Positions 10,901 through 23,464 of a stretch of 64,000 nucleotides of DNA are shown in pieces (the first letter of the stretch is position 1; every line of letters starts with the position of its first letter). Position numbers and translations under genes: made by a program. Source of the DNA: Salminus brasiliensis (taxonomy: Eukaryota; Chordata; Actinopteri; Characiformes; Bryconidae); contig NC_132881.1 of NCBI RefSeq assembly GCF_030463535.1, positions 46,424,271 through 46,488,270 on the forward strand. Reading direction: 5' to 3'. A model generated the notes under the pieces. That model made no database searches. It was not told the origin of the DNA and saw nothing but the letters and a program-made list of their open reading frames with translations.

Positions 10901-13900
10901 ATATGACATCATCACTGTTTCTCAATTATTTCATGTTATTCAATTTATTCTGAATTCTGAATTAATTGGTATCTATTATGGATTATTCTGTATCTAGTAT
11001 AACATATTGAGGAGCAACTGTGGATTATGCAGCATCAACTATGAATTTGTCATCTGTTATGAATTATTCAGCAAAGTCAACATCAACTATAAATTATTCA
11101 CTAATTGCATTTACTACAGAATATTCAGTATGAAGTATGAATTTGTTCAAAACCTGCTAAGAATTGTTCAGCAAACCCTATGAATTATTTAGGATCAACT
11201 AGGAATTATTCAGTTTCTAGTAATCTAGTATGAATCTAGTATGAATATGTGGTTGGAGTGGCGCAACAGATAACACCACTACTGGCCAGGAAGCTACCAC
11301 ACCATGTGAGAGACTAGGGTTCAATTCCTGGTCTGGGTGACTGTGCTGCGCTACACCCATAAGAGTCCTTAGGCAAGACTCCTAACACTACATTGGCCCT
11401 CCTCTGTAATACAAGTAACCTTTGTAAGTCGCTCTGGATAAGAGCGTCTGCTAAATGCCATAAATGTAAATGTAATTATCCAGCATCAACTATAAATTAA
11501 TTAATACCTGGCATAAATTATCTAGGAAACACTATGAATTATTCAATAATTACAGTAAAATAAATGAATCAGTATCCACTATGAATTATTTAGCAAACAC
11601 TTACACCTTGCTCAAGGTGCATCATGCTATCTTACACCCCGCCAACAGTCTATGTTCACTTCCGCCTGTGTCGTTTAAACAGTAGCACTGCTTGTGAATA
11701 TATCTACTCCAGTGGGTGCGGTGGTCTCGAAATGAGGGGTGTTCAGGTCAGTTTCTGGAGTATTGCTGTGTATCTTGGCAACGGAAAACACAGGAGGAGC
11801 TCCACCGACTGAAAACAGCCTAGACAGACGTTCATCAACAGTCAGGCGTTCGTTGCTATCTCAGCAGTGAATTGTCATACAATTCCCCCCCCCACACACA
11901 CTTTACACTACTGAAATAGCAACCCGCCAAGGTCAGTCACACCGCACTTGGCTCTTAAAGGGAACGGCGAGAGACACGCTGATTGGTTTATTACTGCACG
12001 TTACACCCAAAACAAACACACCCATGATTCATATAATCAATCAGGGTGTTCGAGACTCAGTACATGACTTTTAAGCATTTCGAGCAGAACAAAGTGAACT
12101 TTTCTCGTCGTTACCATAGCAAAGACACCGACACGCCCCTAAATCAAGCTATGCGGTGCTCGGTTGACGGGTTGTCAAAAGATTGTAAAATAGAGCTCTA
12201 TGAATTATACAGTGACTTCACTAAAGTACTGAGTATCCACTGTGAATTATTCAGTATCCAGTACTGTGAATTAGTGTAGAACTACTGTGTAAGGCCTGTA
12301 GTTGGGGCAGTGGTGGCTCTGTGGTTAGAGCTCTGGACTGTTGATGACAGGGCTGTGGGTTCAATACCCGGGCTCAACAAGCTGCCACTGTAGGGGCCTT
12401 GAGCAAGGCCCTTCACCCTCTCTACTCCGTGGGTGCTGAAGTTGGCTGTGTGTTCACTGCCCCTAGTTCACTAGTGTGTGTGTGTGTGTGTGTGTTCACT
12501 ACCACAGATGCGTCAAATGCGGAAAACACATTTCGCAACCTTTTTAGTTCTGGAAGTGAGGAACTGTAGAGAGCAACCACATCTGGATCCTAGCATCAGA
12601 GAACTTCTTCCAAAAGCCTGACAACAAAGACATTCCTACTGGACGATCTTTTTGAGATTTTGATGAGAAATTCTGCTCGATCTAGCAGAACAGCGCCAAA
12701 CTCCAACCGGGCTACGCTAATCTAGAGATAGGAGTACAGAGCTGTCCCCGACGTGAACTCCCTGTGTGCTGTGTACACCATGTCCTCCTCAGAGATAAGA
12801 GTGTGAAAATATGAAAACAAGAGACTCCCCACATCAACGAGGATATTCCTTCAGAGGCTGATTGCCTTCTCCACCCTGTTTTGTCTACCCCTACTATCTC
12901 TCTAGCCTTTCTTCTAGCCATAGCGTGTCTATCCTTAACTCTTTAAATCTTCTCGATTCTCGCTGGTTGATGGTAAACATTTATCTTCCAACAAGCTGGA
13001 TCTGAGACATTTACATTTATGGCACTTAGCAGACGCGACTTACAAAAGTGCTTTGCTATTTACTCCAGAAAAACCTCAGCTAGTTTAAATAGACTAAAAT
13101 TCAAAGCTCCTCTAATCTTAGACTCTACTAAACACAAGTCAATATGGAGACCATAACACTCTACTCTTCACCAAAGTACTCTCAGAAGAGGAGGGTCTTC
13201 AGTCTGGGTTTGAAGACAGCGAGTGTTGGACTCGTTCCACCACTTCGGTGTAGGACAGTAAAAAGTCTAGACGCTCGTCTTCCGTGGATCTTAAAGGATG
13301 GTGGGTCGAGCCGAGCTGTACTTGAAGCCGGAAGGGATCTTGGTGCAGATTGGCTTTTGAACATTGCCATCAAGTCCGGAGGGGCTGGCTGGTCCAGTCT
13401 TGGCTTTGTAGGCCAGAGTCAGGGGTCTGAATCTGATGACCTGGGCAGCAGCTACAGGAAGCCAGTGAGGAGCAGCAGAGTAGGAGCTGAACATGGCTGA
13501 ATTTAGAAACGTGGAAGACGACCCGTTAATATGAGTATGAACAGTTCTGTACAAAGCTGAGAGGCAATTGGCTCCTCTGAAACATTTTCATTTAGGAAAT
13601 ATTAGTAAGGGAAGATCAGTAGTTTCAAATGTGGAGCTATGAATGCTTATACATGCTGTATTCCCCTCACTAAGCATGGCTGCTCAATGCAGCTGCTAGA
13701 TTACTCACAAGCTCAAACAAAAGGTCTCATATAATTCCCCTGTTATAATATTAATAACATTCATTAATAAAATTCTGATGCTTATTTATAGAGCGTTGTA
13801 TGGTCAGGCTCCAGATTATTCATCAGTATGTTTTCTTATGTCAGTTAAAGTCAGTTCCACGCTCCCGCTTAAAGACTCGTGAGGATCGAGTGTTTGAGGT

Positions 13901-13952
13901 TTTTGCTCCTAAGCTGTGGAACACTTTGCCATCTTCTCTAAGATCCCGCCAG

Positions 13953-14005
<53 letters not shown>

Positions 14006-17000
14006 TTAGTGTTTAAACATTTTTATTTAAACACTTTGTTTCTGTAAAAATTAAGAAACTGCCTGATTTGTGCCATAATCAATCTAATTACAACTAATGC
14101 CTCAGGGGAAACGCTTTTGAGAGAATAGGATGGAATATTTATCATGTCAGTTTGCAAAGGATTAGTAAAACCCAAATCTATTTGTATGTTTTGTTAAATA
14201 GTAGATAAAAGTCTCTGAAAGTGGCTAATCCAACCCAAACTGCATTAAAATAAACCCAAATAAACATAAGGCTAGTTAGAGTTTCTACCTGTAATAAACC
14301 CAAACAAACACTAGGCCAGTGGTCATTGAGAGTGTCTACCTGTAATTAACTTCAGATAACATTAGAATAAACCCAAATAAACATAAAGTCAGTGGTCAGT
14401 GAGAGTGTCTACCTGTAATCAACGCTATATAACATTAGAATAAACCCATATAAACATAAAGTCAGTGGTCAGTGAGTGTGTCTACCTGCAATTAACTTTA
14501 TATAACATCAGAATAAACCCAAATAAACATAAAGTCAGTGGTTAGTGAGTGTCTACCTGTAATTAACTCTATATAACATTGGAATAAACCCAAATAAACA
14601 TAAAGTCAGTGGTGAGTGAGAGTGTCTACCTGCAATTAACTCTATATAACATTAGAATAAACCCAAATAAACATAAAGTCAGTGGTCAGTGAGAGTGTCT
14701 ACCTGCAATTAACTCTATATAACATTAGAATAAACCAAAATAAACATAAAGTCAGTGGTTAGTGAGTGTCTACCTGTAATTAACTCTATATAACATTGGA
14801 ATAAACCCAAATAAACATAAAGTCAGTGGTCAGTGAGAGTGTCTACCTGTAATTAACTCTATATAACATTAGAATAAACCCAAATAAACATAAAGTCAGT
14901 GGTTAGTGAGTGTCTACCTGTAATTAACTCTATATAACATTATATAAATAAACAAAGTCAGTGGTCAGACTGTGCAGTTTGTCAGGAAAGTGAGTGAGAT
15001 GTTGGTTGGATGAATTAGAAGAGCAGAGGTTTAGGTGCTGGACTTCTCTGTGAACTCCAGACACTGTATGGATTTGTCCAGTTGCTGATTGCTGTTTACT
15101 GTAATGAAGGACTGATTAGATCATCTAGAGATTCCTCGAAGAAAATCTGCTTTGTAAATGTACTGAATTATTTGGGGTAGCCTCTGTAATAAAGGTGTAA
15201 TAGTACAGTATGACCGTTACCCTGGAGCAAACATGTATGAGCACTGATGTACGTAATGTGGAACCAAATTTACAAGCGCAAATTCAACCTGGAACCTTTT
15301 AAGCTGTTAGCCGTTAGCAAGTTGCCAACATACCACAACATACCACTATGTCCAGCGAAGAAGACTTTCTACTAGATTTTGGAGGAGCATTGTTGTGAGG
15401 ATTTGATTGCATTCAGCCACAAGAGTATAAGTGAGGTCAATATGTTGGATGATCATCCAACCCATCCCCAACTCATCCCAACTCATTCTGGGTGGAGTAC
15501 CATCCATCACTGCAAAGAGCACAGTTCTTCCACTGCTCCACAGCTCAGTGCTGGGGGGCTTTATACCCCTCAAGCCCACGCCTGGCATTAGGCATGGTGC
15601 ATTTGCACATCTGTGTCAGCAACAGATGCAACTTAAAGTAGATGAATATATTTATTAGAAGGGTGTCTACAAACATTTGGACAAATAGTGTATGACTAAT
15701 GTGAGAGTGTATGTTCAGCGTTTACATTTTACGGCTTAACACATTATAGGCTAATCAAACTCCTGACCTTACCTCAAGGGGGCGCTGTATGATACTAGGT
15801 GGAACAAACTGTACCCTGTACAATCTGAAGAAAACGAAGCTAGCTTAAAGATTTTGGTGGGTTTGGCTGCTTGTTTCCTGTTCTATCTAACCTGTACCGA
15901 ACTGTGAGGCCACACTGTGGTTCAAACTGAGCCATGAGGTCCAAACCGTGAATTCTGTGAACCGTTACACCCCTAATCTCTTACAACAAACCCCAACAAA
16001 CCCCATCAAACCCCGAATCCGCCGATCTTTAAAAGGCAGTAAGTACACCGAATGTAACTTGCATGGCCTGTACTTACTGAAGCACCCCGTACTTGTCCAT
16101 TCTCTGCTTGAACTCGTCCTTGAACTTCACGAACTTGCCCATGGTCTCCTCATTTTCGACGGTGTGAAGAAGCTGTGTGTCCACGAAGGCCGGGCACAGG
16201 GCGTTGATCCTCACCCCGTAATCACACTGCTCAGACGCGTCCTGCCAGGAACAAAACGTGTCCAAACAAGGTCAGCCTAAATAACACACGTTGCATAAAG
16301 AATGTGTCAACACAGCGACTGAGGAGAGGGTGATGTTATCTGGGAGCTTCCAGGCTCAGCTGGTGTGTTCTGACTGAAGGACCATGAGGTTTCCTCACAA
16401 TTAAGAGACTTTTAGAGACTTCCGTAGTGACATTTGAAAGTCTTTTGGCTGCCAGACTGTCTGTGTGTATACAAATTTGATCCTAATGGCTTATCTGCTT
16501 AAATAAAGGTAAAGTGATGATCCTCTGGAGCTTTCAATGAGCTACTGTGTTTCTATCACTGTACTCGGTATACAAGCCTAGTTTTGCTGGACCTCTATTG
16601 GCTGCATTGAAGGGCATTCGTCAACGTCAAGGGCATTTTGGGACCAAACGATCTGCTTTTTATTATAAAAAAGGTTCTTTGGTGTAAAATCACCTCTATC
16701 ATGTGTCCTGTAGCTTTGCATGTGACCCTGCCTGGTAAAGGACTCAAGCCTTGCCTTAAGAGCCTTAAGATGTAGGCCGCCTATTTACTAGTGTTTAGAT
16801 ATGAAGGGCCCAGAACCTCATGAAGATGGTGCACACACAGTAATGTCCCAGTATGTCTTCGTTCCACTTCCTTTTGCAATAATATTTCAAGCAAGGAGAC
16901 CCAATCTCAGCTTACCTGAGATCGACACTCCTCTCAGCAGCACAGATACTTGCTAGCTTTGTGGCTAAATGTTGTCCAGTACCAGAAAAATGTCTCTTCT

Positions 17001-20000
17001 AGGAAAACTAGAGGCAGTTCTTGCATGTTCACGATTCATCAGTCAGTCAGTCAGTCAGACGGTCAGTCAGTAAGTGAAACTGCCTCTTCTAGGCCAGCCC
17101 CTCCAGGCTGTCCGGCAAAAGTGGTTTGTCTGTTCATCCTAAAGAAATAATTTCTTGTTGTAAAATAATAAAAAAACTGAACTGGGTTTATTCAACCCAA
17201 CTAAATATCATCTAAAGAACCACTTTTTACAGTGTAGAAAAGAAGCTCCATGCTACCTTTATTGTTGGACGCACTGTGATAGTACGCCACAAATTCGGAA
17301 AGCAATTTACGATAAAATAAAGTTGTTAACAGCAAAACAAAGAGCAAATTAAACAGCCGCTATCTGGCAATGGCCTTAAAATAATACGCATGTTTAATAT
17401 ACTCCATACACTATATGGACACAAGTATTGGGACACCTACTTATTCATTGTTTCTTCCAAAATCAAGGTTATTAAAAAGTGTTTTCCTGATTTTGTTGGA
17501 ATAACTGTCTCTGACATACAGGGAAAAAGGCTTTCCACTGATTTTGGAACATTGCTGTGAGGATCTGATTGTATTCCGCAACAAAAGCTTTAGTGTGGAT
17601 AGTGTGGTTAGTGAGGATGTTGGATGATCATTACCCCACCTTATGCCCAACTCATCCCAAAAGTATAGCATGGAGAACCATCATTCCAGAGAATGCTAGA
17701 GGGGTGTAGAGCTCTATATGCCTTTAGCCCACACCCCATGCCTATGCATTAGGCAGCATGGTGCCAATAGGTTCATGTAGTTTATCTGCTCCAGAGAGTC
17801 CTATTCTATTGGCAGTACTTCTCTACAGGGACTAGACAAGCTGTGTGCATTTGCACATCTGCATCAGCAATGGGCGCAACTTAAAGTAGCTAAATGCATT
17901 CATTTGAAGGGGTGTCCACAAACATTTTTTTTTATATAGCTATCATTGTTGTGAGTAAATCTCATATTTTGGAATATATAATGTAAGAAATTGCAGCAAT
18001 GTTCTGCCCTGAAATGTGAGCTCAGACTAGACGATCCTCTACTTCAGGACGACCACCTTTAGTGTAGTGTTGCTTCTACACTTTTAGGTCAGGAAACAAA
18101 AGGTGTCTGTTGTTACAGAAAGGGGCTGAACAGTTTAACACAAATGCCGCTTCATTTACATTACAAACTCACCGTGACTCCCTTCACACCCAACAGGAAG
18201 CAAATAGTCACTTCCAGAGGTTCAGTAGATGCAGCAGAATGTTCGGAGATTAAGTGTGCTTTTGCTTTTATTGTTATAAAGACTTGCTCAGAGAGAGACG
18301 TCATTAAAATAATTAAAAAGTAATGTCACTAATTACTCTGACTAAGGCTGTTAGTCTATTACTCTGAATAGTACTCATGTAAACAGCATGGTTTAATTAT
18401 TATGGTCTGACTAAGGTGTTTGACGTATGTGATTAACACATACGGTCCAGACTAATATCGGTCGGGCTATTTCAGACAAAAGGAATGAGACGAGGGACAA
18501 AAGGAGTCTGTGCTTCTCCTGAGAGGAAGAGGCACGTCTCATGTTAAACATTTTGACAGAAATAGACATCAGTTGATGTTTAAATGGAAGGAAAAGCTGG
18601 TAGAACTGAGCACAGGTCTTTTAAACAGTGGAAAACTTCTTGGTTTGATCCAGTTTCTTTGGGTGATCAGTACTTCTTACACTGAGAAAATGACACTTGG
18701 ACATAATTAGCAAAAAAGTCCCAGTGTACATTTTTCTCAGTGTAGGCATGAGCTAGTTATGTAAACTAGTGTTACCTAATTTGAATATCTCTACATTGAT
18801 AAAAGTGGTTTATGAAAGAATTGTGTGTAATGTCTGCTGCACATTAATATCTATCTATACATATCCACACTAATACCCATACACATATCCATTCTCAGAC
18901 CCATAACCATTCATACGCATACCAATGGCCAGTACCCATATCCATACCCATCTATATCCATACCAATACCCATATCCATCCCTATCCCCATACCAATACT
19001 CATATTCATACCAAAAACCATACGCATATCCATTCTCATACCTATACCAATTCCCATATCCATACCAATAGTAATACCAATACCCATTGCCATTTCATTA
19101 CTCATACCAATCCAATATATTTACCTATACATAGCCATCCAAACCCATACCATCAGTCACACCAATACCCATATCCATACTCATACCTATTCCAATTTCC
19201 ATATCCATTATCATACCTATACCAATTTCCATATCCATTCTCATACCTATACCAATTTCCATATCCATTCTCATACCTATACCGATTTCCATATCCATTC
19301 TCATACCTATACCAATTTCCATATCCATTCTCATACCTATACCAATTTCCATATCCATTCTCATACCTATAGTGATTTCCATATCCATACCAATAGTTAA
19401 TATCAATACCAATACTGATACCAATACCCATATCCATTCCCATACCTATGCCTATACCAAATTCCATATCCATTCTCATACCTATACCAATTTCCATATC
19501 CATACCAATAGTAATACCAATACTTATTGCCATATCATTACTCATACCAATCCAATACATTTACCCATACATTGCCATCCAAACCCATACTGACAACTAT
19601 TTATACCTATACCAATAATCATACCAATGCTCATCCATACTTATGCCAACTCCATACCCATATAATTCAATGTATCACTCTAAAATACGGTATCTGTCAG
19701 GGCATCTCCCACTGTCGGACACCTTGCAGTATGAACAGAAGAACGGTAATGGTGTACTCACTGCCATTGCTCTGGAGAAGCCGATCACGCCGTGCTTCGT
19801 GGCTGTGTACACCGGTTGATGAGGAGAATGCAGGAATGCTGTGAGAAAACAAACATCGGAAACACATCAGTGAATACATTCCAGCTGTCCACCGAACAAC
19901 CACGCAAACCACGCCTTAGGCCACAGTATGATCACACACAGATCACACAGAATGATGGCCCAGAAATGGGCCAGATGTGGTTGCTGGAAATTTCAACCTC

Positions 20001-22011
20001 AGTCCAATGTTGTAACTAGTGGTTGAGTGGCGTGTCGGTTCTGGATGGCAGGTCTATTCGAAATTATACGATGTAGTTTGAGAGGAGTGTGTGAAGTTTT
20101 AGGCTTGGGTTTGCTAACTGGTATGAGCTTCTAAATGAGCTAAATTAGCCCCCCAAACAGGCCTTGACTACATTTGTGGAAAAAGAGAAAAAAATATGCC
20201 AATTTTTAATGTAACGTGCACTGTGATGACCTGCTCTGGGCTTCTCCGGGGCTTCACTTGAAGGCCCCTTGAGCTTCAAACAGCAGGGTTTTCATCTCAC
20301 CAGAGGCCAAAACTCGAAACAACTGTGACTGATTCCTTGTGTTTTCGTCATGGAAAAACTGAACCCTCCAAGGCCGAGGATTTCTCTCGCCTCTTTTAAT
20401 TCCGGAATAAAAAAAAAAGCTGGCTGCTCGGTGTATTTCACCCGAAGAAACTCACCAGAAACATAAAAGGGCTAAGGATCATTTCCCAAGCTAATACGCT
20501 TCACTTTATAGCACAGTTACACTTACTATGTCTTTTTACGACGTCATATAATCCTAAACGGCAGTTTTTCGGAGGGTTTTGATGTCCCCGCTCGCCACTA
20601 CGCTCTAATAAATATCATCTGTCTGCCCGGGCCGTTTCTTTGTGCATTCGTTTATCACTAAATTGTTGCGCGCTGCATCCATTACCTCAAAGCTCAAGGC
20701 TCTGACATGATAAACAACTTTACAACCCGCACCAACCCTTCAATTATCGACGGCAGATGTGCAAAGACGGCATTTACAATTAAACAGCTTCTTGTGAGTT
20801 CTGGATGAATGAATCTAAACACAATTGTTGACATGGCTCCAGCAAAATAGTTGCGCACTTGCGCACAATGGATGCCTCTGTTTCGTGGTGTTTACCTCCG
20901 CCACAGATGTTCCAACTTTGGCCCGAGCTGAAAGCTCCACGTTAATTTCGGGGTTAGCTTGTAATAAACCAAACAATGAGGTAATCCCACAAAGACGTGT
21001 CTCCAGTGGTGAGCGCCTCACTGGTGTTGCGTAAGTACAGCAAGAGGCAAGAGACTGCACCTAAAATTGGCTGCAGAGCCTTTGCAGAGCTGCAGGAGCC
21101 CGTAGGCTCAGGCGTGCAGGCAAAGGAAAACAGCAAAACAGCACAATGGTGGTGCCTCGTTTTACTGTATTCATGTCCTGAGCAAGCACGGTTTCATTTA
21201 ATGGTATCAAGAACACCTAGGTGAAGACCGGGCCTTGTGGTACAATGTGCTTTGGACTGATGAATGTTGGGTCTTGCCCTGATGGTTTCCTCCCTGTTCA
21301 TTTACCATGAACATCCAGCTTGTTCGGTCTCTTTCTAAAGGTAGATGCCGCACCTTGATGTCAACTGTGATAAGATCTACCTGTAGGTCCTGTAATCACA
21401 TTGCAGAATTTCTGGAGACTGCTTTACATATCTTGTGGTTCTGCTCTTCAGCTGAACATGCTAGGTTGGTCTGACCTGGCCATGTTGGTCAGTTGTTGCA
21501 CTTATAAGCGAATATTTTCAGATAGTTCTGAAATTAAGCCTGACCTGGCCAGACTCCTCTGCATCTACAAGCTTCTTTCTGAAGGCCTTAGAGAGCTCTT
21601 TGGATCTGGCCATGATGGTGATCTTCTTCACCACTCACTTCAACCATCAAGAGCAGACCAGACTAAATGTCTGATGTTTAAATCAGACTCTCAGACCTCC
21701 AGAATACTCCTCTCCAACCATGTTCTGATCATCTGCAGCTGATCTTCTCAGTCTAATTCTACACATTTGAAGAAATGTTCGGGGTTCAAACTTTTACCTC
21801 ACAAGAAAACTGCATTTCTATTAATTACACTTTATAAATGATGTTTAAAGATATGTTTTTACAATTGTAATTGGAATCATGCCCCCCTCCCCCCTCCCCC
21901 CCAAAAAAATACTTCAATATTAATTCAACTACAAATATACCTGATCCTTTTTTTTTGATGACTTTGGAGATATATTAGATATAAGAGATAATAAAGAAAT
22001 GTATCAGTAAT

Positions 22012-22070
<59 letters not shown>

Positions 22071-23415
22071 CCAGTATCTACTAGGATCAGTGCTTACTAT
22101 CAATTATTTAGTATCTACTAAAATAATTCAGCAATTACAGCGTATTAGTCAGTATCCATTGCATAATGTGTATGTTTTATAGTGAGGAGAGTGGTAAATT
22201 GAAGCGTGGATTATTTTATTATTTGTTATATAGATATACTATGTATTAATAAGTATATACCTTGGGCTTTTAAGTAATTACTAATAATTATCCAGTACCT
22301 ACTATATATTATCCGGTATCTACTAGAAATCATTCAGTGCCTACTATCAATTATTAAGTATCTACTAAAATAGTTAAGTAATTACTGTGTATTAGTCAGT
22401 ATCATCTACATAATGTGTATGTTTTAATGTTGGTAGAGTGGGGAATTAATTAGTGTGGATTATTTAGCATATACTATTTATTATTCTGTATCTACTTTGG
22501 GTTTTTCAGTAATTACTAATAATTATCCAGTATCTATTAGAAATCATTCAGTGCATACTATGAATGATTATTTACAGTAATTACTAAGAATTATCCAGTA
22601 TATACCATATCTTGTCCAGTATCTACTAGGAATCATTCAGTGCCTACTATCAATGATTAAATATCTACTAAATTGATTCAGTAATTACAGTGTATTAGTC
22701 AGTATCTACTGCACAATGTGTATCTTTTATAGTTGGGACATTGAAGTGTGGGTCATTTAATTTTTTTTTATGTATTATTAAGTATCTACTATGCCTTTTT
22801 CAATAATTACTAATAATTATCCATTACTTACTATATATTATCCAGTATCTACTAAAAATCACTCAGTGCCTACTATCGATTATTAAGTATCTACTGAAAT
22901 GATTCAGTTACTGTATATTAGTCAGTATCTGTTGCAAAATGCTCATGTTTTATAGTTAGGAGAGTGGGGAATTAAAGTGTGGAGCCACATGCGGACCCTG
23001 CCGAGTTTACTAGGGGGTGTGTTAGAGAAGGAAAAACACCAGAGACAGTGTGTGTACATAGCAGCAAAAAAAGCTGTAGCCTATCACCGAGTTTCATCAC
23101 AGGAGACACACTCAGGACAGCGGCGTATCTCTCTTCGACCATCTGAAGGCCATTTCTGCCTGTTCTTGTTTGAACGTGCCTGGAGCGTGTTTAGAAGGAG
23201 CGCCTTGTTTTGTTTAAGGCCCGTCCGTCTGCTCCGAGGAGAAGTGTAAAAGACCCCGGGCTGATTCTACCACTGCGGACTGCGAGCGCTTGGTTTACTG
23301 GACAGCGAGGCTATGTTTACGAGCCACGAGTGTGTGTATACAAAACTCTGAAATTTACCAGCGTAGTGGAGCCTTGGGCAAACATGTGGACAGAAACCTC
23401 ACTACCCCCCACACA

Positions 23416-23464
<49 letters not shown>

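Larger units (their letters stand above)
10960..12280 (+). repeat. degenerate TATTCAGTATCTACTATGAA satellite, interrupted
   Basis: Loose repeats of TATGAATTATTCAGTATC-type units at 10960-11250, 11480-11600 and 12190-12280, split by a SINE and a DNA element. The same motif forms the array at 22070-22960. Confidence 0.7.

Noticed and set aside
11624..12279. Small frames as genes
   Set aside because: They fall in a dispersed DNA element also present reversed at 46799-47395, and in satellite.
12302..12400. A functional tRNA gene
   Set aside because: A- and B-box-like motifs belong to a SINE head with degraded stems and a SINE body after it.
15346..15591. Overlapping frames of 70-80 codons
   Set aside because: They lie in a MITE repeated in the window and have no conserved protein.
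18911..19593. Gly-Met-Asp-Met-Glu-Ile and Thr-His-Ile-type repetitive frames
   Set aside because: Products of the hexamer satellite at 18840-19660, overlapping on both strands and in several frames.
22977..23249. 90-codon plus-strand frame
   Set aside because: No domain recognised and no supporting signals; chance frame in GC-richer intron DNA.
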